NCBI GenBank assembly: GCA_014155875.1
Contig: JACEFZ010027113.1
Span: 197,501-261,500, forward strand
Direction: 5' to 3'
Length of the DNA: 64,000 nt
Source: Cepaea nemoralis
Lineage: Eukaryota > Mollusca > Gastropoda > Stylommatophora > Helicidae
The notes beneath the pieces were generated by a model. The model made no database searches and was not told where the DNA came from. It saw only the letters and a program-made list of their open reading frames with translations. The translations under genes and the position numbers were made by a program. Below are positions 1-10,937 of this stretch, one piece after another (position 1 is the first letter of the stretch; every line of letters starts with the position of its first letter).

Positions 1-687
1 CTTGAACTTAGGTCAGCTTGTAATGACCCTGAGGAGATGCTGCAGACCATTCAGCAGGTATATGGAGAGCAGCGCAGCATGGTGGAGCTGGCTGCGGCTT
101 TCTTTCAAGTAACACAAGATGCAGAGGAATCCATCATGGATTTCTCTCACCGGGTCCACAAAGCTTTTCGTTTGGTGCTGGAAGCACAGAGAAAGAGGGA
201 CATGGTTGCTTGGGATCCAGTGATCCTAAGAGACTGGTTTGTTGCAAAACTACATAATGTTCTCAGCAGGAGAATGGCAGAGGAGAGGATATTGCATGAC
301 CCATCAGTGACTTTCCTTTGTGTTAGAGACTTGGCCATGCGATGGGCTGGTGTGTCGTTAGCTCCAGAAGTCTGTACATACCATTATGTAGAACGTCAAG
401 ATTACAGTTCAGAGAGGTGGCCTAATGCCAGTGGTCAGTGTCAAGGGGCCCAGCATTATGATGTGGTGGTGGAGGAACTTCGAGCTAAGCTAGGTCGGAT
501 GAGAGCCTTAGCTGATTCGTTGCTGCAGCCCAAGGTACAACGCAAGAGGTGCAATGTTTGTCGAAGCCGCACACACCTCCAAAACAGGTGTCCGAAGAGA
601 CTTCGTTACGGCCAAAGAAGAAAAATAGTGAAAAGAGAGAGAACCTCACACCGCCTCAACCGACAAAAAAAAGAGGATAGTAATTAG
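1..687 (+). CDS. Gag-like protein of a small LTR retroelement, 5' end cut by the window
   Basis: The frame is open from the first base and runs 228 codons to TAG. It is the same protein as residues 87-314 of the complete copy at 2892-3836, to which it aligns at a constant offset of 3149 bases. Visible parts are the second half of a helical capsid-like region (motifs YGEQRSM, FFQVTQDAEES, DFSHRVHKAF) and a C-terminal CX2CX4HX4C zinc knuckle (CNVCRSRTHLQNRC) followed by a basic tail. Gag proteins package retroelement RNA, and the knuckle binds nucleic acid. No protease, integrase or reverse transcriptase follows before the LTR at 1746. The Gag assignment rests on the knuckle plus the LTR context. 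Confidence 0.75.
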   Translation, partial: LELRSACNDPEEMLQTIQQVYGEQRSMVELAAAFFQVTQDAEESIMDFSHRVHKAFRLVLEAQRKRDMVAWDPVILRDWFVAKLHNVLSRRMAEERILHDPSVTFLCVRDLAMRWAGVSLAPEVCTYHYVERQDYSSERWPNASGQCQGAQHYDVVVEELRAKLGRMRALADSLLQPKVQRKRCNVCRSRTHLQNRCPKRLRYGQRRKIVKRERTSHRLNRQKKEDSN

Positions 688-1745
688 ATAAGATATACGA
701 GATCTCAGGCAGGGGCCTCAACTCTGGACTGACTGTCATATTTGAGACCCAGACATTGGATTAAGGTGTTAGATTGTGGTAGAAATAGTGACTGTAAAAA
801 CTAAAAGAGACTAAACAAACGAATCAAAAAACAGTACAAAAATAGCTCTTTATTTATCAACTGCTACAAAATGGCGACCCCGACGAGATATTGTGGCAGC
901 CTTTGAATTGTTCTGTTAGAATTGTTTTAGTATCTAGTGATTGTTTTGTGTGATAGGTCAGTACAGTACCATTATAAAACAATTTACTCATTCTATCCAG
1001 ATTTATAATGTGAAACAGTATACATGTACGTCACCAGTCATCAATAAGTCCAAAATAACATTAATAACATATAAGCATAAGCCATCCTTATACTAGTACA
1101 AGATAATACTCAGTGACAGGAGCAGCTGACTAGTTAGTGTCAGCAAGCCTGGGTTCTTGGTGGGATAGTAAATTGTGTCACAACTCTTTGTTTATGTCGT
1201 GTCTTGGGGTTTATGTTGTGTAACCTATGTTTGTGTAGTGCCTTATTGTCTGTGCAGTGTTGCTTGTGTCAAGGTTCTTTATTGTGTCAGTCTAACCAGC
1301 TATTGCTTGGAGCACCTGTGTTGTGGTACTTGGTGTACCCTGTTGTCTTAAGTGCTGTTTATTGGTTGGGGTTTACCCACTGTTGTTGTTTGATATATAC
1401 AGTTGTCTGTTGTATCTGTAATTGAACATCCCTTATTGAGTGCTTTATTCAATGTGTTGTGAACACTAAGGTGGCAGGAGACTGTCTCCCTGTTGATTGC
1501 ATTATTGTTTTTACTGCTGATATTAGTTTAGTCATGAATAATGACTGGTATCAATGTAAATGTGCCTTGTATTTGCATGTGACCATTATTCTTGTTGGTA
1601 CCTGATGTACAGTGTTGGGGTGTTTTACTTGATGGGTGATGTCTGGTGAGGATAGAAAATTTTTTTTTTTTTTAGCTCCATCAATAGTGGAGGACTATAA
1701 AGTAGGGGTCAGAAATTATCCCTCCTTTACCCAAGGCACTAGGGG
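688..1745 (+). other. Non-coding internal region between gag and LTR, copy 1
   Basis: This T/G-rich stretch has no credible coding frame. It matches 3837-4890 almost base for base, apart from short homopolymer differences. At 872-967 it carries a second primer-binding-site-like TGGCGACC motif and about 80 bases of leader that also occur after the LTR at 2652-2727. A purine run, ACTAGGGG, lies against the LTR start and is the likely polypurine tract. Confidence 0.6.
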
Positions 1746-1865
1746 TGTAATGTTCAGTTGTCTGGGACGACAACAGTTAAAGATGGGGAATAATGTACTC
1801 GGCTCGCGATGATGGTGGAATTCTGCAAGAGGGCGTCTGATTGGTCTGGAACTCTGGGACCCCAG

Positions 1866-1873
1866 TATATAAG
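1866..1873 (+). promoter_or_regulatory. TATA box of the LTR promoter
   Basis: TATATAAG sits about 120 bases inside the LTR and precedes a GC-rich stretch, as expected for the U3/R border of an LTR promoter. The identical site is at 5011-5018 in the second LTR. Confidence 0.55.
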
Positions 1874-2311
1874 GCCCCGCACAGGTAGAACTGGCCCTTT
1901 CCGTAGTGCACCCCACTGAGTGACTAGGCGCCAATGCCTATTTTTAATGTGTGTTTAGTAGTTAGACCCTGAAGTTTTGCAGTGGAAAAGCCAGAATTCT
2001 AGTTTTAGATTTTAGATTTTCCTGGGTTTTTAGTAGACTAGAAGTTTTTGATAAATTAGTTTTTAGTAGACTAGAAGTTTTTGATAAATTAGTTTTTGGT
2101 GGACTAGAAGTTTTTGATAAATTAGTTTTAGTAGATCAGTTGTTGGTGGATTAGTGTTTGGTAGATTTGTAGCTTTTACTGGATTAGAAGTTTTTGCTAC
2201 ACTTAGGAATTTGGTTTATTAGGTTAGTCTCTTTGCTGTTTGATTTTTGCTGTATCCTAATTTCTTTGTTGATGCTACATGTCTGTATATTATTGTGAAG
2301 TTTAGAAGTTT

Positions 2312-2317
2312 AATAAA
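2312..2317 (+). terminator. Polyadenylation signal AATAAA in the LTR
   Basis: AATAAA lies about 450 bases downstream of the TATA box within the LTR and is followed by a GT-rich stretch, the usual arrangement for R/U5 3'-end formation. The second LTR has it at 5457-5462. Confidence 0.5.
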
Positions 2318-2636
2318 CAAATGATGCTTGTGTTACTCTTACTTTGTTGTTTAGTTGATAGACTCTAGTGTTATAGTCATTGGTGTTAGAACAGCCCTTG
2401 GAGTAATTCTTTGTCTGGGATTGGAGAATATTGTTCTAATCCCCTGTCGGCCCACCCTGGGATCTTCTTAAATCTTAATTCTTTTCTATTCTTGTTAACC
2501 GAGGACGGTGAGAGGTTCTTTCTCTTTATTCATTTTCTTCTTTGGCCCTACGCAGTCAGGGTTTGCGCTCTTCTCCTCACATCACCGTAGCAGAAGTAAG
2601 TGGTCCTTGCTTCCTGTTTATACCTTAGTTTTCAAG

Positions 2637-2654
2637 TGGCGAGCCTGCCAGGAT
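2637..2654 (+). other. Primer-binding-site-like motif after the 5' LTR
   Basis: TGGCGAGCCTGCCAGGAT starts two bases after the LTR's terminal CA, where a tRNA primer would pair. The tRNA species was not identified. A related motif (TGGCGACCCCGACGAGAT) occurs inside the internal region at 872 and 4020. Confidence 0.5.
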
Positions 2655-2891
2655 ATTGTGGCAGCCTTTGAATTGTTCTGTTAGAATTGTTTTAGTATCT
2701 AGTGATTGTTTTGTGTGATAGGTCAGTGTTTATGTTTGTGGTGTCCATTGTCTTTGAGTTGTGACATTAGAACCCAGGTTTGCTGCCGAGATCCCCTGGG
2801 CATTGCTGCACAAGAGAGGAGTCGCCTGTATGGTGAGTGGGCTCAGATAAATTGCCTCCTAGTACACCTTCACTGTATCGTATCCGGAGCA

Positions 2892-3836
2892 ATGATGGCT
2901 CTATCTTCAACGTTAGGGACCGTAGCTCCCCTCCCAGTTGGTGCCCCTGACATCACAGGGCCCACTGGTGAAGTCAGGTACATAGTGGCACCTGTGAAGA
3001 TAGAAGTACCTTGTTTTGGCCGGCAAGGTGGGCCAGCTGTTGAGAAGTATGTGAGGAAGGTGAGATCTGCCTGGAGGGCTGGTGCGGTGTGCGATGAAGA
3101 TAAAGTGGACATTATTTGTGAAAGTGTTGCTCCCAGTGTGTGGGCGGAACTTGAACTTAGGTCAGCTTGTAATGACCCTGAGGAGATGCTGCAGACCATT
3201 CAGCAGGTATATGGAGAGCAGCGCAGCATGGTGGAGCTGGCTGCGGCTTTCTTTCAAGTAACACAAGATGCAGAGGAATCCATCATGGATTTCTCTCACC
3301 GGGTCCACAAAGCTTTTCGTTTGGTGCTGGAAGCACAGAGAAAGAGGGACATGGTTGCTTGGGATCCAGTGATCCTAAGAGACTGGTTTGTTGCAAAACT
3401 ACATAATGTTCTCAGCAGGAGAATGGCAGAGGAGAGGATATTGCATGACCCATCAGTGACTTTCCTTTGTGTTAGAGACTTGGCCATGCGATGGGCTGGT
3501 GTGTCGTTAGCTCCAGAAGTCTGTACATACCATTATGTAGAACGTCAAGATTACAGTTCAGAGAGGTGGCCTAATGCCAGTGGTCAGTGTCAAGGGGCCC
3601 AGCATTATGATGTGGTGGTGGAGGAACTTCGAGCTAAGCTAGGTCGGATGAGAGCCTTAGCTGATTCGTTGCTGCAGCCCAAGGTACAACGCAAGAGGTG
3701 CAATGTTTGTCGAAGCCGCACACACCTCCAAAACAGGTGTCCGAAGAGACTTCGTTACGGCCAAAGAAGAAAAATAGTGAAAAGAGAGAGAACCTCACAC
3801 CGCCTCAACCGACAAAAAAAAGAGGATAGTAATTAG
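2892..3836 (+). CDS. Gag-like protein (314 aa) of a Gag-only LTR element
   Basis: Start chosen at the first ATG of the frame (ATGATGGCT); the frame is open further upstream but without ATG. The N-terminal ~50 residues are G/P/V-rich. Residues ~50-215 look like a two-lobed helical capsid (Retrotrans_gag/PNMA-type pattern: PAVEKYVRKVRSAWR, then WAELELR, then YGEQRSMVELAAAFF). A CX2CX4HX4C zinc knuckle lies at residues 270-283, followed by a lysine/arginine-rich tail. The frame is undamaged and flanked by LTRs at 1746-2634 and 4891-5779. No pol domain exists in the 2.26-kb internal region, so mobility would need enzymes from another element. A co-opted PNMA-like gene is an alternative, but the LTRs make a TR-GAG type element more likely. 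Confidence 0.75.
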   Translation: MMALSSTLGTVAPLPVGAPDITGPTGEVRYIVAPVKIEVPCFGRQGGPAVEKYVRKVRSAWRAGAVCDEDKVDIICESVAPSVWAELELRSACNDPEEMLQTIQQVYGEQRSMVELAAAFFQVTQDAEESIMDFSHRVHKAFRLVLEAQRKRDMVAWDPVILRDWFVAKLHNVLSRRMAEERILHDPSVTFLCVRDLAMRWAGVSLAPEVCTYHYVERQDYSSERWPNASGQCQGAQHYDVVVEELRAKLGRMRALADSLLQPKVQRKRCNVCRSRTHLQNRCPKRLRYGQRRKIVKRERTSHRLNRQKKEDSN

Positions 3837-4890
3837 ATAAGATATACGAGATCTCAGGCAGGGGCCTCAACTCTGGACTGACTGTCATATTTGAGACCCA
3901 GACATTGGATTAAGGTGTTAGATTGTGGTAGAAATAGTGACTGTAAAAACTAAAAGAGACTAAACAAACGAATCAAAAACAGTACAAAAATAGCTCTTTA
4001 TTTATCAACTGCTACAAAATGGCGACCCCGACGAGATATTGTGGCAGCCTTTGAATTGTTCTGTTAGAATTGTTTTAGTATCTAGTGATTGTTTTGTGTG
4101 ATAGGTCAGTACAGTACCATTATAAAACAATTTACTCATTCTATCCAGATTTATAATGTGAAACAGTATACATGTACGTCACCAGTCATCAATAAGTCCA
4201 AAATAACATTAATAACATATAAGCATAAGCCATCCTTATACTAGTACAAGATAATACTCAGTGACAGGAGCAGCTGACTAGTTAGTGTCAGCAAGCCTGG
4301 GTTCTTGGTGGGATAGTAAATTGTGTCACAACTCTTTGTTTATGTCGTGTCTTGGGGTTTATGTTGTGTAACCTATGTTTGTGTAGTGCCTTATTGTCTG
4401 TGCAGTGTTGCTTGTGTCAAGGTTCTTTATTGTGTCAGTCTAACCAGCTATTGCTTGGAGCACCTGTGTTGTGGTACTTGGTGTACCCTGTTGTCTTAAG
4501 TGCTGTTTATTGGTTGGGGTTTACCCACTGTTGTTGTTTGATATATACAGTTGTCTGTTGTATCTGTAATTGAACATCCCTTATTGAGTGCTTTATTCAA
4601 TGTGTTGTGAACACTAAGGTGGCAGGAGACTGTCTCCCTGTTGATTGCATTATTGTTTTTACTGCTGATATTAGTTTAGTCATGAATAATGACTGGTATC
4701 AATGTAAATGTGCCTTGTATTTGCATGTGACCATTATTCTTGTTGGTACCTGATGTACAGTGTTGGGGTGTTTTACTTGATGGGTGATGTCTGGTGAGGA
4801 TAGAAAATTTTTTTTTTTAGCTCCATCAATAGTGGAGGACTATAAAGTAGGGGTCAGAAATTATCCCTCCTTTACCCAAGGCACTAGGGG
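3837..4890 (+). other. Non-coding internal region between gag and 3' LTR, copy 2
   Basis: No protease, reverse transcriptase or integrase motif is found in any frame. A TGGCGACC motif plus leader block at 4020-4115 duplicates the start of the internal region at 2637-2727, as if two elements had been joined. The ACTAGGGG purine run sits against the LTR at 4891. Confidence 0.6.
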
Positions 4891-5779
4891 TGTAATGTTC
4901 AGTTGTCTGGGACGACAACAGTTAAAGATGGGGAATAATGTACTCGGCTCGCGATGATGGTGGAATTCTGCAAGAGGGCGTCTGATTGGTCTGGAACTCT
5001 GGGACCCCAGTATATAAGGCCCCGCACAGGTAGAACTGGCCCTTTCCGTAGTGCACCCCACTGAGTGACTAGGCGCCAATGCCTATTTTTAATGTGTGTT
5101 TAGTAGTTAGACCCTGAAGTTTTGCAGTGGAAAAGCCAGAATTCTAGTTTTAGATTTTAGATTTTCCTGGGTTTTTAGTAGACTAGAAGTTTTTGATAAA
5201 TTAGTTTTTAGTAGACTAGAAGTTTTTGATAAATTAGTTTTTGGTGGACTAGAAGTTTTTGATAAATTAGTTTTAGTAGATCAGTTGTTGGTGGATTAGT
5301 GTTTGGTAGATTTGTAGCTTTTACTGGATTAGAAGTTTTTGCTACACTTAGGAATTTGGTTTATTAGGTTAGTCTCTTTGCTGTTTGATTTTTGCTGTAT
5401 CCTAATTTCTTTGTTGATGCTACATGTCTGTATATTATTGTGAAGTTTAGAAGTTTAATAAACAAATGATGCTTGTGTTACTCTTACTTTGTTGTTTAGT
5501 TGATAGACTCTAGTGTTATAATCATTGGTGTTAGAACAGCCCTTGGAGTAATTCTTTGTCTGGGATTGGAGAATATTGTTCTAATCCCCTGTCGGCCCAC
5601 CCTGGGATCTTCTTAAATCTTAATTCTTTTCTATTCTTGTTAACCGAGGACGGTGAGAGGTTCTTTCTCTTTATTCATTTTCTTCTTTGGCCCTACGCAG
5701 TCAGGGTTTGCGCTCTTCTCCTCACATCACCGTAGCAGAAGTAAGTGGTCCTTGCTTCCTGTTTATACCTTAGTTTTCA
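4891..5779 (+). mobile_element. 3' LTR (889 bp) of the Gag-only element
   Basis: Identical in length to the LTR at 1746-2634 and nearly identical in sequence. After its terminal CA at 5779 the sequence leaves the element (TATCTATCC), so this is the outer right border. The left border, and hence the target duplication, lies outside the window. Confidence 0.75.
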
Positions 5780-6002
5780 TATCTATCCACTGTCCAGTCC
5801 ACCCACCACCATTTCTCCCCCACAGATCTCGGATCTTTGTGTTCTTGGCCAAGGAACATTGTTCGTTCCTTCTCATATTTCTATATAATATTCTACTTTT
5901 GTTAGCCTTTGCCATGCACTCGTTGTTGGTTACTCTGGCAGTCCAAGCTATTCACACAATACTTGTCAGACACGACATTTCCTCTGCCTCAAAGGTGTCC
6001 CT
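5780..6002. other. Flank of the LTR element, nothing recognised
   Basis: Pyrimidine-rich sequence without a gene. The long open frame crossing this stretch starts in the LTR and runs into the CT repeat, so it is not considered coding. Confidence 0.5.
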
Positions 6003-6111
6003 AGTTTGTTTGTTCACTGCCATTCAGCAGACCAGGCTCAATATCACATTTCAGGATATACTCTCTCTCTCTCTCTCCCTCTCTCCCTCCCTCCCCCTCT
6101 CCCTCTCCCCC

Positions 6112-6183
<72 letters not shown>

Positions 6184-6300
6184 CAGTAAATGATAGTGTA
6201 GTGACTTACTGTTCATTTTCTCTTCATTTTCTGAAATGCAGTTTTTGCTAGGCCTATTCTGTCTGCTTTTAGCTCTGTCAAGTATTTTCCATCTGATCAT
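6003..6300 (-). pseudogene. LINE reverse-transcriptase C-terminal fragment split by a GA repeat
   Basis: On the - strand one frame reads RAKSRQNRPSKNCISENEEKMNSKSL, then a (GA)n run, then EYILKCDIEPGLLNGSEQ. This resembles the post-catalytic part of LINE reverse transcriptases (pattern ILKCYIEPVLLYGSE). A second, more decayed copy is at 12395-12625. The microsatellite has expanded inside the fragment. Confidence 0.5.
6060..6181. repeat. (CT)n microsatellite with an internal C run
   Basis: About 120 bases of CT repeats with CCCT variants and a run of 14-15 C in the middle. Confidence 0.95.
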
Positions 6301-6780
6301 ATGATTACCTCTGGGTACGATTGCCCCTTGTATTTGAATTGATTGAGATGGTTAAATACTTTCACTTCTATCATTATACCACATATCGGTGTTATCTTTT
6401 GTTCGATATGCGTTGTAAAAATATATACTACCACTGTAGATTGTGTTCTAGACAATAGGCAGCGTTGTATTCGAAAACGAACAAGGTCTTTAAACAGGCT
6501 ATGTTGATGACAGGAACAACAGTGTGCGAATTGAACAAAAAATTCAACTTAATGAGATATGCCATTCAAATAACCTCTTGTGTGACAGTATAAAAGGGAA
6601 GAACTAAAATACGACCAGAAATGTATGAAACCAAACTTTGATTAGTTGCTGATAAATACCGGGTTTACAGTCTTCACACAAGCAACGAACAGTGGAAGAT
6701 GTGTAGGGGCACACAAGGATACATATCGGCGATTTGTACACCATTCAGAATCTTTGAATGAGTGGGGGGAAAAGTCTCTT
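6300..6780. other. No gene recognised
   Basis: AT-rich sequence with no recognisable coding potential or repeat structure. Confidence 0.4.
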
Positions 6781-6845
6781 AAAAGTCGACAGGATCGATT
6801 CCATTGCGCCGGGGTTTTATCCCTACGTGGTGAAGTGGTGACTGA
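6780..6845 (-). repeat. SINE family A fragment
   Basis: The block with ATTGCGCCGGGGTTTTATCC matches the 3' end of the tRNA-derived SINE seen more completely at 13122-13312 and 45060-45290. Confidence 0.45.
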
Positions 6846-6949
6846 GTGGAACACCAAGATCATTTTCACATTCTGCATGAACTCAACATAGCAATCAACC
6901 CTAGCATTTATTGACTGTGATTTACTAGGCAAATTTAGTCAAGTAGGTG

Positions 6950-7370
6950 CATGTAGACATTGATCATTGGATGATAATCAGTTTTATGTGAATATTAATC
7001 ATTGTATGTAGACATTAATCATAGCACGTAGACATTAATCAATGTATGTAGGCATTAATCATTGTATTAGACAATAGTCATTGTATGTAGACATTAATCA
7101 TTGTATGTAGACATTAATCATTGCACGTAGACATTAATCATTGCACGTAGACATTAATCAATGTATGTAGATATTAATCCTTGTATGTAGACATTAATCA
7201 TTGCACGTAGACATTAATCAATGTATGTAGACATTAATCATTGTATGTAGACATTAATCATTGTATTAGACAGTAGTCATTGTATGTAGACAGTAATCAT
7301 TGTATTAGACAGTAGTCATTGTATGTAGACAGTAATCATTGTATCTAGACATTAATCATTGAATGTTAAA
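6950..7370. repeat. 20-bp minisatellite
   Basis: About 20 degenerate copies of a 20-bp unit close to TGTATGTAGACATTAATCAT. Variants (CACG for TATG, AGTAG for ATTAA) are interspersed. Related units continue at 7625-8670 and 10586-10745. Confidence 0.9.
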
Positions 7371-7380
7371 AGTTAGTTAG

Positions 7381-7613
7381 TATATCTTTTACAGAACGTC
7401 GGAGTCAACACCAGCATATTGTGTTATTGTGATCTCTTGGGAAGTTTACGTTCAGTAGTTTGCCATGTCTTTCTGAATTACCAGCGTCCATACCATTTCG
7501 TAAAAAACCAACGCAAGGCGGTCTGCTGCCAAATCACCCGCAGTTGTGTTTCCAACACGGGTATGCGAGATTACGAACTGCGCCTGTAACCTCATCGTCA
7601 CGGAGCCGGCAAT
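7381..7613 (-). repeat. SINE family C copy inside the minisatellite
   Basis: On the - strand it starts with GCCGGCTCCGTGACGATGAG, has a core close to CAGAAAGACATGGCAAACTA, and ends with TTCTGTAAAAGAT. Related copies are at 10938, 11846/12243, 48270, 54711, 57012, 58100 and 59257. It splits two parts of the 20-bp array. Confidence 0.7.
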
Positions 7614-7624
7614 GATTAAATGTA

Positions 7625-8670
7625 AACAATAATTTCATGTAGACATTAATCAATGTATGTAGATATTACTCATTTATGTACAAAAAAGAATGTGTGGAGA
7701 CAGTAAGCATTGTATGTAGACAGTAATGATTGCATGTAGTCAGTAATAACTGCGTATTCAAAGTAAGCAGTGTGTGTAGACAGTAATCAGTGTTTGTACA
7801 TAGTTGTCATTCTATGTAGACATTAGCCATGTTAAGTAGAAAGTGGTCATTGTATGTAGACAGTGGCCATGTTACGTTGAAAGTGGTAATTGTATGTAAA
7901 AAGTAGTCATTGTATGTAGTCAGTGACCATGTTAGAAAGTAGTCATTGTATGTAGAAAGTAGTCATTGTGTATAGACAGTAACCATGTTACGTTGAAAGT
8001 GGTAATTGTATGTAAAAAGTAGTCATTGTATGTAGAAAGTGACCATGTTATATAGAAAGTAGTCATTGTATGTAGAAAGTAGTCATTGTGTATAGACAGT
8101 AACCATGTTACGTTGAAAGTGGTAATTGTATGTAAAAAGTAGTCATTGTATGTAGAAAGTGACCATGTTATATAGAAAGTAGTCATTGTATGTAGAAAGT
8201 AGTCATTGTGTATAGACAGTAACCATGTTACGTAGAAAGTACTCATTATATGTAGGCAGTAGCCATGTTACGTAGAAAGTAGTCATTGTATGTAGAAAGT
8301 ACTTATTGTATGTAGACAGTTTCCATGTTACGTAAAAGTAGTGATTGTATGTAAAAAGTAATCATTGTATGAAGACAGTAGCCATGTTGTGTAGAAAGTA
8401 GTCGTTGTATGTATACAGTAGCCATGTTACGTAGAAAGTAGTCATTGTTTGTAGACAATAGCTATGTTATGGAGAAAGTAGTCATAGTATGTAGACAGTA
8501 GCCATGTTACGTAGAAGGTAGTCATTATATGTAGACAATAGCCATGTTATGTAGAAAGTAGCCATTGCATGTAGATAGTAGCCATGTTATGTAGACATTA
8601 GACATGTTACATAGAAAGTAGTCATTATATTTAGACAGTAGCCATGTTACATAGAAAGTTGTCATTGTAA
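7625..8670. repeat. 20/40-bp minisatellite, second block
   Basis: Alternating 20-bp units (TGTATGTAGACAGTAGCCAT and GTTACGTAGAAAGTAGTCAT types) form a 40-bp higher unit. A ~120-bp block containing several units is repeated at about 7930-8240. The frame read on the - strand here is only repeat. Confidence 0.9.
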
Positions 8671-8870
8671 AATCAAATCAAATCAAATCAAATCAAATCA
8701 ACTTTATTAGGGTCACAAATTGGGCGCGCAGGCTCGTCTTACATTCGGCCCTTCCAATCACTCGTCTTTCGTTCATCGAGAGCATTATACATTTACATAA
8801 GAGGGAAAATAGACATTGTGAAATGTATGTTGTAAACATAAACAAGGCTTATTACCATGTTATGAGGCCC
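8671..8870 (-). repeat. Retroposon 3' end with (AAATC)n tail
   Basis: Five AAATC copies at 8671-8700 precede about 170 bases of non-repetitive sequence. On the - strand this reads as an element ending in (GATTT)n, a typical retroposon tail. The family was not recognised. It lies at the left edge of an insertion that splits the minisatellite. Confidence 0.4.
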
Positions 8871-8879
8871 ATCTCCCAC

Positions 8880-10490
8880 TTATCCATACATCACCCCACC
8901 CACACACACACCCCTGCCTACCCACACACGCACACCAGGGACACATACATACCCCACCAACCGACCCACCCCCCTCGGGCACATCCCCCACCCACACACA
9001 CTACCCTCATCTGATCCCCCAATCAAAACACACTCGCCACCCACAAACATTCCCCCACTAACCCACACATCCCACGCCAATCCACATCCTAACCCACACA
9101 TCCTCTCCCCACCCACACCTCTAACCACCCATCCCCCAGCCACATCTCCATCGACCACATATTCCCCACCCACGCACACAATCCCCTACCAACCCACACA
9201 TCGCACATCCACTCACACATCCCCAATCCACATACACACACATCCCCACCAACTGACATATCCCCCCCACACACACACACACACACGTCTCCCTAACCAC
9301 CCATACATCCCCAAACCACTCACACACACCCCATCACCCACACATAAAACTTCCACCCACCCACACATGCCTTAACCCAATCCCCCACCCGCACATCACA
9401 TACACCCCCTACCACGCAATATTCCCAACCCACGCACCACACACACACATATCCCTCACCAACACATCCCCACTTACACACCACACACATATCCCCCACC
9501 CAGATACCACACAATATTCCCACCCACACCCACACAGATACCCGTACCCATCCACCCCACATACCCCCACTCACACACCACAAAATACACACATAACTCA
9601 CCCACACAATATCCCCAACCATCACACCACACACCTCTCCCCACCCACACACGCATTCCCTACCCGTCCACCAACACACACTCACTCACGCATACATCCT
9701 CCACTACGCACTCACACCCCCACCCACCCACCCACCCCCAACCAACCAAACATCTCTCGATCACAATACCCATACCCACACACATCCTCCATCCACTCAC
9801 ACATCTCATCCCGACACATACAACTCCCTCACCGACCTACACATCCCTAAGCCACTCACACACCCTCACCCACTCATTCCCCATCCACGCACACATTTCC
9901 CACCCACACACCTCCACATACTTCCCCCAACGACCACACATCCCCTACTCACCCCCACATATACCCCACCCATACACAAATTCCCCGCACTCATCACACA
10001 CATCCCCCACACCACCCACTATCCTCCACCCACACACATATCCTCACTCATACCACCACAAACATACCCTCCACCCACACATCATGCACCCATCCCGCAC
10101 AACACACCGCACACATATCTCACACCCACACACCATACACTTCTCCCCACCCGCCCTTGCATCCCCAATCCACCCAACACAATCCCCTACCCACACAACC
10201 CCGTCACCCACACATACTTCCTCAAACCATCCACACATCTCCACCCACATAAACACACATCCCCCGCATCCATCCCATACACATATCCTCCACCCATATA
10301 CACATCCCCCACACCCATTCCCTACTCCCCCCCCCCCCCACACATCCATCCACACATCCCACCAACACCCACAAATATCACTACCCACCAAAACCCACAC
10401 ACCACAACCCATCCAAACGCATACCCCCACTCACACATATCCCCACACTCACACACATCCTCCACACACACTCACACCTCCTCACATCTA
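8880..10490. repeat. C/A-rich degenerate tandem repeat (1.6 kb)
   Basis: The + strand is built almost only of C, A and T in blocks like CCCACCCACACACATCC with a loose 13-20 base period. G is nearly absent. The open frames found here on both strands are by-products of this bias. Confidence 0.9.
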
Positions 10491-10585
10491 GACACATACA
10501 AAATGTCTCAAGTTAGCATTGAAACTAGTATGAACAAACTCCCACACTTTACTCACACACATACACTGACATTCTTCTATTGTGG

Positions 10586-10745
10586 TAGACAGTAGCCATG
10601 TTATGTAGAAAGTAGTCACTGTATGTAGACAATAGCCATGTTATGTAGAAAGTAGTCACTGTATGTAGACAGTAGCCATGTTATGTAGAAAGTAGTCACT
10701 GTATGTAGGCAATAGCCATGTTATGGAGAAAGTAGTCATTATATG
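10586..10745. repeat. Continuation of the 40-bp minisatellite
   Basis: Four copies of GTAGACAGTAGCCATGTTAT + GTAGAAAGTAGTCACTGTAT. They match the units at 7625-8670, so 8671-10585 interrupts a formerly continuous array. Confidence 0.85.
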
Positions 10746-10937
10746 CAGAACGCAAATAATAATAATATGTCGCGAAGAAGTTTCCTGTTATGGCCTGTCA
10801 TAGGGTCATCACATTTTGTAGGTGGCCACTCTTTTCCTCACTTAGCAGGGGACGAGCCCAGTCTCCGAACCTGGTCCGACTGTGCTCATGACATGCTCGG
10901 CACATCTACCTGTCAACCCACCCAGAAAGCAATTTTT

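Larger units (their letters stand above)
1746..2634 (+). mobile_element. LTR (889 bp) shared by two tandem Gag-only elements
   Basis: The LTR runs from TGTAATG to TTTTCA. The same 889-bp segment recurs at 4891-5779, where the flanks diverge right after CA. It is preceded by a purine run and followed two bases later by a TGG-starting primer-binding-site-like motif. It contains a TATA box at 1866, an AATAAA signal at 2312, and three to four direct repeats of a ~33-bp unit (GACTAGAAGTTTTTGATAAA) at about 2028-2130. The two copies differ by roughly one base, so duplication was recent. Confidence 0.75.

Noticed and set aside
1204..1425. 73-codon Cys/Leu-rich frame, repeated at 4352-4573
   Set aside because: Lies in the non-coding region of the Gag-only element; its presence in both copies reflects duplication, not selection.
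5653..6189. 178-codon frame
   Set aside because: It begins in LTR U5 sequence and ends in the CT microsatellite.
10044..10491. Frames of 128 and 135 codons on opposite strands
   Set aside because: Produced by the C/A-rich low-complexity tract.
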